A stretch of 8,022 bases of DNA from DATNIB01 sp035604685 (GCA_035604685.1 DATNIB010000052.1:1-8022); one strand, 5' to 3'; counted from the stretch's first letter, positions 1 through 7,804 are shown. The notes: generated from the letters alone by a model not told the origin. Numbers and translations are program-made.

Positions 1-182
1 GCGAGATGGCCGACGTAGAGCTCGTCGCGTTCGACGCTCCCCACCAAGAGCTCGGTCGAGAACCGGTCCGGCCACATGTCGATGCCGCGCGACTGGGCGA
101 AACGGGCGCCCGCCCCCAGGAGCTCGAGCAGCGGCTCGACATCGGCGAGGGCGGCCAACCGAAGCGAGAGACCCCTTGCCAT
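1..182 (-). CDS. GNAT-family N-acetyltransferase, N-terminal part (runs off left edge)
   Basis: Reading the minus strand from ATG at 182-180 gives 60 codons that stay open to the window edge. The peptide begins MARGLSLRLAALADVEPLLE and continues with a helix rich in Leu/Ala, then a Gly-Ile-Asp-Met-Trp-Pro segment and a GELYVG-like strand (DELYVGHL). This order (LR-A--AD-- opening, helices, 'RGIDMWP', then an acidic residue and a hydrophobic strand) is typical of the first half of GNAT acetyltransferases, which move an acetyl group from acetyl-CoA to an amine. The acetyl-CoA binding loop would lie beyond the edge, so substrate cannot be inferred. Start choice: a weak purine-rich AGAAG lies about 8 nt upstream, whereas the ATG at 190 is in another frame and gives a less family-like peptide. 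The gene is divergent from the permease and shares its upstream region. Confidence 0.7.
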   Translation of the reverse strand, partial: MARGLSLRLAALADVEPLLELLGAGARFAQSRGIDMWPDRFSTELLVGSVERDELYVGHL

Positions 183-217
183 AGCGCCATCTTCTCAGAG
201 GCGGCCGTCCCGTCGGA

Positions 218-235
218 CGGCGCCGTACGGCGCCG
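218..235. promoter_or_regulatory. 18-bp perfect palindrome made of a tandem 10-mer
   Basis: CGGCGCCGTACGGCGCCG reads the same on both strands. It also contains a direct repeat (ACGGCGCCGT then ACGGCGCCGC, 217-236), so each half is itself nearly self-complementary. It lies in the gap between two divergent genes, where terminators are not expected, so a protein-binding site or a DNA/RNA hairpin is the likeliest role. In GC-rich DNA, GC-only palindromes are less striking than AT-containing ones, which lowers confidence. Confidence 0.35.
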
Positions 236-264
236 CGGTCGTCTCACCAGGACGCCTGTGACCT

Positions 265-284
265 GCCCAAACGATCGTTTGGGC
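265..284. promoter_or_regulatory. 20-bp perfect palindrome, candidate operator
   Basis: The half-site GCCCAAACGA is followed immediately by its exact reverse complement TCGTTTGGGC, with no spacer. The AT-containing core (AAACGATCGTTT) stands out from the GC-rich surroundings. It lies between the divergent acetyltransferase and permease genes, about 130 bp before the permease start. Perfect palindromes of this size in divergent promoters are typical of dimeric repressors such as TetR-type regulators; no regulator gene is visible in the window, so the binding protein is unknown. A hairpin terminator is unlikely because no gene ends here. Confidence 0.55.
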
Positions 285-310
285 CCTGAGCACGCGGGGT
301 TGCGGTGCAG

Positions 311-316
311 TAGGTT
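311..316 (+). promoter_or_regulatory. Possible -10 box for the permease
   Basis: TAGGTT fits the TANNNT pattern of actinobacterial -10 elements. Transcription would start near 323, giving a leader of about 92 nt. The palindrome at 265-284 would then lie just upstream of the -35 region. No convincing -35 hexamer is visible, so this is a weak call. Confidence 0.25.
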
Positions 317-401
317 CGGGCCGCTTTCACTTGGGGGGGCCGGCGAGGTCGCTGGGCCCATGGACACAGAGCCCGTCGGCCGGAGGACGGCCTGGCCGGG
401 C

Positions 402-409
402 GGAAAGGA
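402..409 (+). promoter_or_regulatory. Ribosome binding site that sets the permease start
   Basis: GGAAAGGA lies 5 nt before the ATG at 415. It supports this start over the in-frame TTG at 331, which would add a Pro/Arg/Gly-rich tail with no family resemblance. Confidence 0.7.
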
Positions 410-414
410 CCCAG

Positions 415-2136
415 ATGGTCGCAACCGCGCCACAGCCCACCCAGAACCTGGAGGCGGAAGGCCTCAAACGGGACGTCGGCCTCCTGGGTCTCATGTGGGC
501 CTCGGAAGGCTCCATCATCGGCTCGGGCTGGCTCTTCGGGGCGCTCGCCGCCCTCGTCATCGCCGGACCGGCGGCCATCCTCGGATGGGTCGTCGCGTCG
601 GGCATCGTGGTCCTGCTGGCGCTGGTGCACGCCGAGCTGGGCGGGCTCTTCCCGGTGACCGGCGGCACGAGCCGTTTCCCGCACTATGCGTTCGGAAGCC
701 TGGCCGGCGCCACGTTCGGATGGTTCGCCTACATCCAGGCCGCCACGGTCGCCCCGATCGAGGTCCTGGCCGTGGTCCAGTACATGTCCGTGGCGCACTG
801 GGCCAGGGGTTGGTACAAGCCACCGATCGTCGGGGCTTCGGTCGGCACGCTGAGCGGGGCGGGGATCGCGGTGGCGGCCGGGCTCATGGTCGTCTTCGTC
901 ATCATCAACCTGATCGGGATCCGGTGGCTGGCCCACTCCAACACCGGGATCACGACCTGGAAGGTGCTCGTCCCGGCGCTCACCGTCATCGTGTTCCTCG
1001 CGTTCAAGTTCCACGGCAGCAACTTCTCGGCCGGTGGCGGCTTCTTCCTGCCCGGCGGCTTCAGCGCCGCCGCCAAGGGGATCCTGATCGCCATCCCGGG
1101 CGGGGGCATCGTCTTCTCGCTGCTCGGCTTCGAGCAGGCGGTACAGCTCGGCGGCGAGAGCCGCAACCCGGGGCGCGACCTGCCGCGAGCGGTCATCGGC
1201 TCGATCATCATCGGGGCGATCCTGTACATCCTGCTGCAGGTGGTCTTCATCGGGGCCCTCAACCCCGCCACGATCCTGCACTACAAGACCTGGGCCAACC
1301 TCGCGCATGACTCGACGATCGGCGCCGCGCCCTTCTACACGGTGGCCAAGGTCGCCGCGCTGGGCTGGTTGGCGTGGATCCTGCGGGTCGACGCCGTCAT
1401 CTCCCCAGCCGGCACGGGCCTCATCTACCTGACCTCCGCGTCTCGGGTCGGCTTCGGCCTGAGCAAGAACGGCTACATCCCGAAGGAGTTCGAGTCGACC
1501 ACTTCGAGGACCAAGATCCCGGTGTTCGGCGTCATAATCACCGCGATCATCGGGCTCTTGTTCCTGTTGCCGTTCCCGAGCTGGGGCTCGCTGGTCAACA
1601 TCGTCACCGGCGCTTCGGTGCTCATGTACGCGGGCGCGCCGTTGGCGCTCGGCGCTCTGCGCAAGAGCAAGCCCCACCTGCCGCGCACGTACAAGCTTCC
1701 GGCGGCCCGCATCATCGCCCCGGTGTCGTTCGCGCTGGCGAACTTCATCGTCTACTGGGCGGGCTGGGGCACCGTGTCGCTGCTGATGTTGGTGCTGCTG
1801 ATCGGATACGTGCTCATGGCCATCTCGACGCTCCTGCACCTGAACCCGCACCAGCCCAAGCTCGACTGGGGGGCGAGCGTGTGGATCTTCCCCTACCTCG
1901 TCGGGATGACCACCATCTCCTACGTCGGCAGCTTCGGTAAGAGCGGCATGTTCGGTGGCCTGGGCGTCTTCAAGAACCTCCTGGTGGGCGGCAACGGCGA
2001 CCTCTCGCTCTGGTGGGACCTGCTCGTGCTGGCCGCCTTCAGCTTCGGCATCTACTTCCTGGCGATGTACAAGCGGCTGCCCGAGGCCAAGGTTGACCAC
2101 TACGTGGCCGACGTCTACCCGCCACCCGCGATGTAG
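415..2136 (+). CDS. APC-superfamily amino acid/polyamine permease
   Basis: A 573-residue integral membrane protein with about 12-14 hydrophobic segments, predicted to carry amino acids or related amines across the cytoplasmic membrane by cation symport or exchange. The first transmembrane segment carries the APC signature around residues 30-41 (SEGSIIGSGWLF), where the Gly-Ser-Gly break forms part of the substrate site in known members. A consensus loop follows at residues 72-92 (HAELGGLFPVTGG, then an aromatic/His stretch and AFG). A third family motif is GFEQ at 238-241 with ESRNPGRDLPRA just after, the cytosolic loop usually written as aE-xNP-rdiPrA. The extended C-terminus with extra hydrophobic segments is common in the roughly 550-residue actinobacterial subgroup. 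Substrate cannot be read from sequence. The gene appears to be transcribed alone, with two palindromes upstream and a hairpin downstream; a role in importing branched-chain precursors for the nearby mutase is possible but has no direct support. Confidence 0.88.
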   Translation: MVATAPQPTQNLEAEGLKRDVGLLGLMWASEGSIIGSGWLFGALAALVIAGPAAILGWVVASGIVVLLALVHAELGGLFPVTGGTSRFPHYAFGSLAGATFGWFAYIQAATVAPIEVLAVVQYMSVAHWARGWYKPPIVGASVGTLSGAGIAVAAGLMVVFVIINLIGIRWLAHSNTGITTWKVLVPALTVIVFLAFKFHGSNFSAGGGFFLPGGFSAAAKGILIAIPGGGIVFSLLGFEQAVQLGGESRNPGRDLPRAVIGSIIIGAILYILLQVVFIGALNPATILHYKTWANLAHDSTIGAAPFYTVAKVAALGWLAWILRVDAVISPAGTGLIYLTSASRVGFGLSKNGYIPKEFESTTSRTKIPVFGVIITAIIGLLFLLPFPSWGSLVNIVTGASVLMYAGAPLALGALRKSKPHLPRTYKLPAARIIAPVSFALANFIVYWAGWGTVSLLMLVLLIGYVLMAISTLLHLNPHQPKLDWGASVWIFPYLVGMTTISYVGSFGKSGMFGGLGVFKNLLVGGNGDLSLWWDLLVLAAFSFGIYFLAMYKRLPEAKVDHYVADVYPPPAM

Positions 2137-2157
2137 CCAGTCAACAAATGCGGCGCC

Positions 2158-2191
2158 GCGCCCGCTGCCGACTCCGGTCGGTGGCGGGCGC
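2158..2191 (+). terminator. Strong hairpin after the permease
   Basis: Arms 2158-2172 and 2177-2191 pair over 15 bp in RNA, including two G-U wobbles, around a UCCG tetraloop closed by a C-G pair. This is a member of the very stable UNCG loop class. It begins 21 nt after the permease stop. No U-run follows, as is common for actinobacterial terminators. It could also protect the 3' end of the mRNA. Confidence 0.6.
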
Positions 2192-2243
2192 TGCCGCGTC
2201 GGGGCCACGATGGGCGAGACCGCGACCAGCGTGAGAGGAACCC

Positions 2244-2780
2244 ATGGCCCCCACCGCCACCTCGGTCCTGAGCGTCTTCGACCACGTCTTCGAGCGACTC
2301 GGCGGGCGCCTCGAGGGCCTGGGCGACGACGAGTACTTCTTCGAGCCGGTCGAGGGCTGCTGGTCGCTCCGCCGCTCCGATGACGGCTGGTGGCGCCTGG
2401 ACGGCGGCGGGGGCGGTGGCCCGGCGCCCGACCCGGTACCGGTCACGACGATCGCCTGGCGGATCGGCCACCTGGCCGGGGCGCTCGGCGGGTTCGCCGA
2501 CCGGCTCTTCGCCGACGGCACCCTCAACTGGGACGCCATCGAGTTCCCGCCGCGCGCGGCAGACGTGGCTGGCTTCCTCGGCACCCACTACGCGTCCTGG
2601 CGGGCCGGACTGGCCGGGCTGTCCGAGACGGCCTGGGGCGACCTCCTCGGCCCGGCCTGGGGCCCCTACGCCGAGTCGAACACGCTCGACCTGGCGCTCC
2701 ATGTGCTCGACGAGCTCGTGCACCACGGCGCCGAGATCGCCCTCCTGCGCGACCTCTACGCCGCCCGCCCGCTGAGCTGA
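2244..2780 (+). CDS. DinB-family (DinB/YfiT-like four-helix) putative metalloprotein
   Basis: A 178-residue soluble protein. The N-terminal helix (residues 6-26) is followed by a DDEYFFEPVEGCWSLR segment, a pattern seen in DinB_2-type proteins where the substrate or partner loop lies. His76 in a WRIGHLAG helix, and His153 with His160/His161 in a C-terminal helix (LHVLDELVHHGAEIALLRDLY), are spaced as expected for the three-His metal site of the DinB/YfiT fold. Known members include bacillithiol- or mycothiol-dependent transferases and maleylpyruvate isomerase-like enzymes, but many have no assigned reaction; none can be claimed here. A run of six glycines (54-59) forms a flexible insertion between the first two helices. 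The ATG is preceded by AGAGGA 4 nt upstream. Hairpins on both sides suggest a single-gene transcript. Confidence 0.78.
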   Translation: MAPTATSVLSVFDHVFERLGGRLEGLGDDEYFFEPVEGCWSLRRSDDGWWRLDGGGGGGPAPDPVPVTTIAWRIGHLAGALGGFADRLFADGTLNWDAIEFPPRAADVAGFLGTHYASWRAGLAGLSETAWGDLLGPAWGPYAESNTLDLALHVLDELVHHGAEIALLRDLYAARPLS

Positions 2781-2800
2781 TCGAGCGTCGACCAGCCGCC

Positions 2801-2822
2801 CGCCCGCGCGTCGGCGCGGGCG
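2801..2822 (+). terminator. Hairpin after the DinB-family gene
   Basis: A 9-bp all-GC stem (2801-2809 with 2814-2822) around a GUCG tetraloop, starting 20 nt after the stop codon. No U-tract follows. Its place between the DinB-family gene and the mutase promoter fits a terminator. Confidence 0.5.
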
Positions 2823-2870
2823 CGGCGCGACCCGTTGGCCGAGGCCGGGCGCCAGTTTTCGAGCCGGAAG

Positions 2871-2876
2871 TAGTCT
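2871..2876 (+). promoter_or_regulatory. -10 box predicting a leaderless mutase mRNA
   Basis: TAGTCT (TANNNT) ends 6 nt before the ATG at 2883, so transcription would start at or next to the A of the start codon. The only Shine-Dalgarno-like run, GGAAG at 2866-2870, is 12 nt from the ATG, which is too far to be convincing. No clear -35 element is seen. The identical spacing recurs before the gene at 5472. Confidence 0.5.
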
Positions 2877-2882
2877 CTTTCC

Positions 2883-4510
<1,628 letters not shown>

Positions 4511-4511
<1 letters not shown>

Positions 4512-4912
4512 TGGGGGCGGAGGGTCCCCTCCGGGTCCTCTTGGCCAAGGTCGGGCTGGACGGCCACGACCGCGGGCTCCGGGTGGTCGCGCGCATCCTG
4601 CGCGACGCCGGGTGCGAGGTGATCTTCGCCGGGCTGCGCCAGACGCCCGAGATGATCGCGGCCGCCGTCACGGAGGAGGACGTGGACGTGGTCGGCGTGT
4701 CCATGCACAACGGCGCGCACCTCACCCTGGCCCCCGCCGTCGTCGCCGCGCTCCACCAGGCGGGCCTCGACACCCCCGTCGTCGTGGGCGGCATCGTGCC
4801 CGACGTGGACCGGCCGGCGATGGCGGCAGCCGGGATCGCCGCAGTGCTCGGCCCCGGCGCCTCCAACGAAGAGGTGGTGGCCACGGTGCGGGCGGCGGCC
4901 GCCCGGCGGTAG
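4511..4912 (+). CDS. icmB: Acyl-CoA mutase B12-binding (small) subunit
   Basis: A 133-residue cobalamin-binding Rossmann-like domain. It has the DxHxxG motif at 17-22 (DGHDRG), in which His19 would replace dimethylbenzimidazole as the lower cobalt ligand, Ser64 in VGVSMHNGAHLTL (the SxL-like region lining the nucleotide tail), and the GG pair at 93-94 (VVVGGIVP). Length matches free-standing small subunits of isobutyryl- and hydroxyisobutyryl-CoA mutases. It pairs with the upstream catalytic subunit, which lacks this domain. The start is GTG at 4511, sharing its first G with the last base of the upstream TAG. No good ribosome binding site precedes it, so translation is probably coupled, giving matched subunit amounts. 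The reading frame is open far upstream in the shadow of the large subunit, but the family homology begins only a few residues after this GTG. Confidence 0.88.
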
Positions 4913-4966
4913 GGACGGAGCGGCTGACCCGGGGCCCCATGAAGATGCCCGTCCGCCGCCCCGCGG

Positions 4967-4988
4967 TACGGTCGGCGCGGACAAGGAG
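4967..4988 (+). promoter_or_regulatory. -10 box and ribosome binding site for the SHOCT gene
   Basis: TACGGT (4967-4972, TANNNT) predicts a start near 4979. AAGGAG at 4983-4988 lies 6 nt before the ATG at 4995, so the short leader of about 16 nt would contain a proper ribosome binding site, unlike the mutase and NAGPA-like genes. This separates the gene from the mutase operon, although read-through is possible because no good hairpin follows icmB. Confidence 0.4.
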
Positions 4989-4994
4989 TGCACC

Positions 4995-5372
4995 ATGAGC
5001 ACCATGTGCCAGCGCGGCCCCAACGGCCTCCTGTGCGGCCCCAACGGCTTCCAGCAGGGCTTTGCCTTCCACCGCGGTCCGGGCGTGCTCGGGTGGCTGC
5101 TGCTGGCGTTCCTGGCCGCCCTGGTCATCCTCGGCGTGCTCGCGCTGGTGCGACTGTGGGTGCATCCCCACGGGCCCGCACCGTTCCATCCGGGCATGGT
5201 CGCGGGCCCGCACGGCCCGCCGGGCGACCCCGCGCTCGGCGAACTGCGGCTCCGCTACGCGCGGGGCGACATCACCTGGGACGAGTACTCGTCGCGCGCC
5301 CGCAACCTCGGCTACCCGATCCCACCGGGCGAGGCGCCGCCCACCCCACCGGCGCCGCCCACCGCGCCATAG
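4995..5372 (+). CDS. Small one-pass membrane protein with SHOCT domain
   Basis: 125 residues. The N-terminus carries a repeated GPNG motif with Cys5 and Cys14 (residues 7-20), followed by one strongly hydrophobic segment at about 31-56. A Pro/His/Gly-rich stretch leads to a SHOCT domain at 78-106, in which LRLRYARGDITWDEYSSRA matches the family pattern of a helix, an RG-(D/E)-I turn and a second acidic helix with a conserved Tyr. The C-terminus is Pro/Ala-rich. SHOCT domains are short helical modules found at protein ends and thought to support oligomerisation or protein contacts; the protein's own role is unknown. Having the SHOCT domain on the far side of the membrane segment from a Cys-containing N-terminus suggests a membrane scaffold or sensor. 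The start is fixed by AAGGAG 6 nt upstream. Confidence 0.75.
   Translation: MSTMCQRGPNGLLCGPNGFQQGFAFHRGPGVLGWLLLAFLAALVILGVLALVRLWVHPHGPAPFHPGMVAGPHGPPGDPALGELRLRYARGDITWDEYSSRARNLGYPIPPGEAPPTPPAPPTAP
5014..5052 (+). repeat. 21-bp-period tandem duplication inside the SHOCT gene
   Basis: An 18-base unit GCGGCCCCAACGGCCTCC (5014-5031) recurs at 5035-5052 with one mismatch. The 21-base period keeps the frame and gives the peptide repeat RGPNGLL / CGPNGFQ. It looks like a recent in-frame duplication or a maintained two-copy motif at the cytosolic or exported N-terminus. Confidence 0.7.
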
Positions 5373-5459
5373 GAGGGCCCCCCATACGGGCGCGACGCGG
5401 CCGGTCGCCGGTCGCGGCCGGCCAGCTGCCGCGGTGGACGTGAGGGTGCGTCGGCCGCT

Positions 5460-5465
5460 TACGCT
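5460..5465 (+). promoter_or_regulatory. -10 box predicting a leaderless NAGPA-like/CapA mRNA
   Basis: TACGCT (TANNNT) ends exactly 6 nt before the ATG at 5472. A TGGACG hexamer at 5435-5440 shares four of six bases with TTGACA at a 19-nt spacing. No Shine-Dalgarno sequence lies in the final 15 nt before the ATG, so a leaderless transcript is the simplest reading. The preceding gap (5373-5459) holds no gene I can support. Confidence 0.5.
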
Positions 5466-5471
5466 CGTCCG

Positions 5472-6572
5472 ATGACGCCACCGGGGTTCGAGCCGAGGCG
5501 TCCTCCCCTCAGGGGCCTGTCGAGAGAGCAGCGCCGCGAGGTCATCCGGCGCCGGCGTCAGGTCGCCGTCGTGGGACTGCTGACCGTCACCCTGCTCCTG
5601 GCCGGGCTCATCGTGCTCATCGTGGGGGGCAACGGCGGTCACCCGAACGGCTCGGCCGCGGGGAGGCAGGGCGGGGCGACGACCACCACCACCCCCCCAC
5701 CCACGACCACCACGCTGCCGCCCCCCTACCTGCCGCCGGCCGTCGTCGCGCCGATCGCACCCGCACTGGCCGGGGAGGGTCAGTGGACCCAGGTCGACAC
5801 CTGGGACCCCGGGCCCCCGTCCATCCTCACGACCACCTTCCGCCCGGACCCCGCCCAGCCGGGCATCACCGCCTACGCGGCGTGGATGCGGACCCAGACC
5901 ACCCAGCTCGCGCTCTACCTCGGCTACAAGGGTCCGGGACCGAGCACGCTCGACCGCGGTCCCGAGATGGTGCCGCAGTCCGCCTGGCCCAGTCTCCTGG
6001 CGACGTTCAATTCCGGCTTCTACGAGGCCGACAGCGCCGGCGGCTTCTACGTCCACGGCACGCTGTACTTCCCGATGGTGAACGGCCTGGCCACGGTCGT
6101 GGAATACACCAGCGGCACCGTCGACATCGTGGACTGGGCCGGCGGCCCGACCCCGGGGCCCGACATCGAGATGGCCCGCCAGAACCTGCCCATGCTGGTC
6201 GACGCCGGCGCGGCCACGCCCGCCGCGAACGTCCCCAGCACCTGGGGCGTCACCCTGGGGGGCGTCCCCGCCGTCTGGCGGACCGGCCTCGGCGTCGACG
6301 CGCAGGGCAACCTCATCTACGTGGCGGCGCCGGCCCAGACGGCGGCCAGCCTCGCCCGTATCCTCCTCGACGTGGGCTCGGTGCGCGCCATGCAGCTCGA
6401 CATCAACCCCGAGTGGCCGATCTTCGTCTCCTACGGCGGCGCCGGTGCGGCGTCCCCGTCGCTCTTCGTGCCCAACCCGAACCAGGTCTCAGACCGCTTC
6501 TTGTACTCGAGTACCAAGGACTTCTTCGCCGTGTTCGTCCGGACCCCGGGCACCACCGAGCAGCCGTGGTAG
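5472..6572 (+). CDS. Membrane-anchored phosphodiester glycosidase (NAGPA)-like protein
   Basis: 366 residues. A basic N-terminus (RRRRQ at 26-30) precedes one membrane segment (31-51), so the rest should lie outside the cytoplasm. A low-complexity linker follows (five Thr from 70, three Pro, four Thr, then Pro-rich to about 93). The C-terminal domain (about 100-366) resembles the phosphodiester glycosidase fold named after N-acetylglucosamine-1-phosphodiester alpha-N-acetylglucosaminidase: TFNSGFYEADS around Asn180, a Gly/His turn GGFYVHG, PMLVDAG, then VWRTGLGVD (Arg270) with a strand GNLIYVAA, and a final AMQLDINPEW with Asp310. In classical members the last motif is LDGGGS/T; here only the Asp is kept. 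Predicted role is cleaving sugar-phosphate diester caps on envelope glycans, but the changed motif makes this uncertain. It is the first gene of a two-gene unit with the CapA-like gene 13 nt downstream. Confidence 0.72.
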   Translation: MTPPGFEPRRPPLRGLSREQRREVIRRRRQVAVVGLLTVTLLLAGLIVLIVGGNGGHPNGSAAGRQGGATTTTTPPPTTTTLPPPYLPPAVVAPIAPALAGEGQWTQVDTWDPGPPSILTTTFRPDPAQPGITAYAAWMRTQTTQLALYLGYKGPGPSTLDRGPEMVPQSAWPSLLATFNSGFYEADSAGGFYVHGTLYFPMVNGLATVVEYTSGTVDIVDWAGGPTPGPDIEMARQNLPMLVDAGAATPAANVPSTWGVTLGGVPAVWRTGLGVDAQGNLIYVAAPAQTAASLARILLDVGSVRAMQLDINPEWPIFVSYGGAGAASPSLFVPNPNQVSDRFLYSSTKDFFAVFVRTPGTTEQPW

Positions 6573-6585
6573 AGGCCGGGCGGGC

Positions 6586-7773
6586 GTGACACCGCCGTCG
6601 GGCCCCCGCCACCGCCGTCCCCCGACCCGGAGGACGTTCCTGTCCCGCCGGATCGCCCTGGGTGCGGCCGGCCTGGTCCTGGTGGCCGCCGCCGCCTTCT
6701 TGGTGGTCGAACTCGCCGGTTCCAAGAGCCACCACCCGCCGTCGACCACCACCACGACCCACGGACGGCCCGGAAAGGGCACGGTCCGCTCGACCACGAC
6801 TACCACCGCGGCCGCCACCCCGGTGACCATCGCGGCCGTCGGCGACACCGAGCTCGGCAACACCCCCGATCTGCCCCCCAACCCGTCGACCTACCTGCAG
6901 CCCGTGCAGAGCGCGCTCAGCGCCCCCATCGTGTTCGGCAACCTCGAGGGCACCCTCACCGACCAGTCCACCTCCAAGTGCGCGCCCACCTCGACGGACT
7001 GCTACGCCTTCCGGACGCCGCCCGCCTACGCGCAGGTGCTCCGCCAGGCGGGGTTCACGGTGCTCAACAGCGCCAACAACCACTCCCACGACTACGGGTC
7101 GGCCGGACTGGCCGACACCACGGCCGCGCTGCAGGGGGCCGGCATCGCCCAGAGCGGCCTCCCGGGCGAGATCGCCGTCGTGGCCGACGGGCCCACCAAG
7201 GTGGCGTTCGTCGCCTTCGCGCCGTATCCGAACGTGAACGACATGCTCGACTTCGCCACCGCCAAGCAGCTGATCGCCCAGGCCCGCACCGAGGCCCCAC
7301 TCGTCGTGGTGTACATGCACGCCGGCGCCGAGGGCAGCTCGGCCGACCACGTGACCGGGGCCGAGGAGACCTACGTGGGCGAGGACCGCGGCAACGCGAA
7401 GGCGTTCGCCCACGCCGCCATCGACGACGGCGCCGACCTGGTCCTCGCCAGCGGTCCGCACGTGCTGCGGGGCATGGAGTTCTACAACGGCCACCTGATC
7501 GCCTACAGCCTGGGCGACTTCGCCACCTACAACGACTTCGCGACGAGCGGGAACCTCGACCTCTCGGGGATCCTCAAGGTCTCGCTCCGCCCCGACGGCA
7601 CGTTCGTGGGCGGCCAGTTCATCTCCCTCCTGCTCTCCGGCCCGGGGCAGCCGGCGGTCGACCCGTCGGGGGCGGCCGCGCAGTTCGTCAACCAGCTCTC
7701 GAGCGAGGACTTCGGCTCGGCGGCCGCCACCATCTCGGCCACCGGGCAGATCGCGCCACCGACCAGCCCCTGA
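6586..7773 (+). CDS. CapA-type (PGA_cap) metallophosphatase-like exported protein
   Basis: 395 residues from a GTG start, with GAGG at 6572-6575 overlapping the upstream stop. The N-terminus has TRRTFLS (14-20), a good twin-arginine pattern, followed by a hydrophobic stretch (23-41). A Thr-rich linker (54-58 and 70-74) leads to the catalytic-type domain. The metallophosphatase-like motifs appear in order: GDTELG (Asp87), GNLEGTLTD (Asn119, Glu121), NSANNHSHDYG (Asn165, His166, Asp169), VVYMHAGAEG (His245) and ASGPHVLRGMEFYNGHLIAYSLGDF (His292). This is the CapA/PgsA family linked to poly-gamma-glutamate capsules, but many members occur without capsule genes and none of the PGA synthase genes are seen here. 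Cys132 and Cys139 could form a disulfide outside the cell. Whether the signal is cleaved or stays as an anchor is unclear. An upstream in-frame extension inside the preceding gene lacks family features, so the GTG is preferred. Confidence 0.82.
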   Translation: MTPPSGPRHRRPPTRRTFLSRRIALGAAGLVLVAAAAFLVVELAGSKSHHPPSTTTTTHGRPGKGTVRSTTTTTAAATPVTIAAVGDTELGNTPDLPPNPSTYLQPVQSALSAPIVFGNLEGTLTDQSTSKCAPTSTDCYAFRTPPAYAQVLRQAGFTVLNSANNHSHDYGSAGLADTTAALQGAGIAQSGLPGEIAVVADGPTKVAFVAFAPYPNVNDMLDFATAKQLIAQARTEAPLVVVYMHAGAEGSSADHVTGAEETYVGEDRGNAKAFAHAAIDDGADLVLASGPHVLRGMEFYNGHLIAYSLGDFATYNDFATSGNLDLSGILKVSLRPDGTFVGGQFISLLLSGPGQPAVDPSGAAAQFVNQLSSEDFGSAAATISATGQIAPPTSP

Positions 7774-7804
7774 CCGGGTCGTCGGGAGTCGGATAGGCCC
7801 CGGC

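Noticed and set aside
331..414. Earlier TTG start for the permease
   Set aside because: The extra 28 residues lack family resemblance, while GGAAAGGA is well placed for the ATG at 415.
244..2208. 654-residue open frame on the minus strand opposite the permease
   Set aside because: Composition is Arg/Asp/Gln/His-rich with no domain, and it overlaps the whole permease and both candidate operator and terminator sites.
2781..2882. Cobalamin riboswitch before the B12-dependent mutase
   Set aside because: The gap is only 102 nt, part of it is a terminator hairpin, and no B12-box-like sequence is visible; the predicted transcript is leaderless.
4930..4937. GGGGCCCC palindrome after icmB as a terminator
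   Set aside because: There is no loop and no extended stem; it is a short self-complementary GC run.
5398..5420. Inverted CGGCCG copies as a terminator after the SHOCT gene
   Set aside because: The stem is only 6 bp with an 11-nt loop, the units are equally direct repeats, and such GC strings are common here by chance.
4722..6056. 444-residue minus-strand open frame across icmB, the SHOCT gene and the NAGPA-like gene
   Set aside because: No motif is visible, and it is antisense to three better-supported genes and their promoters.
7775..7803. Hairpin terminator between the convergent CapA-like gene and the right-edge gene
   Set aside because: Only about 5 bp (CCGGG/CCCGG) pair around a loop of nearly 20 nt, too weak to call.
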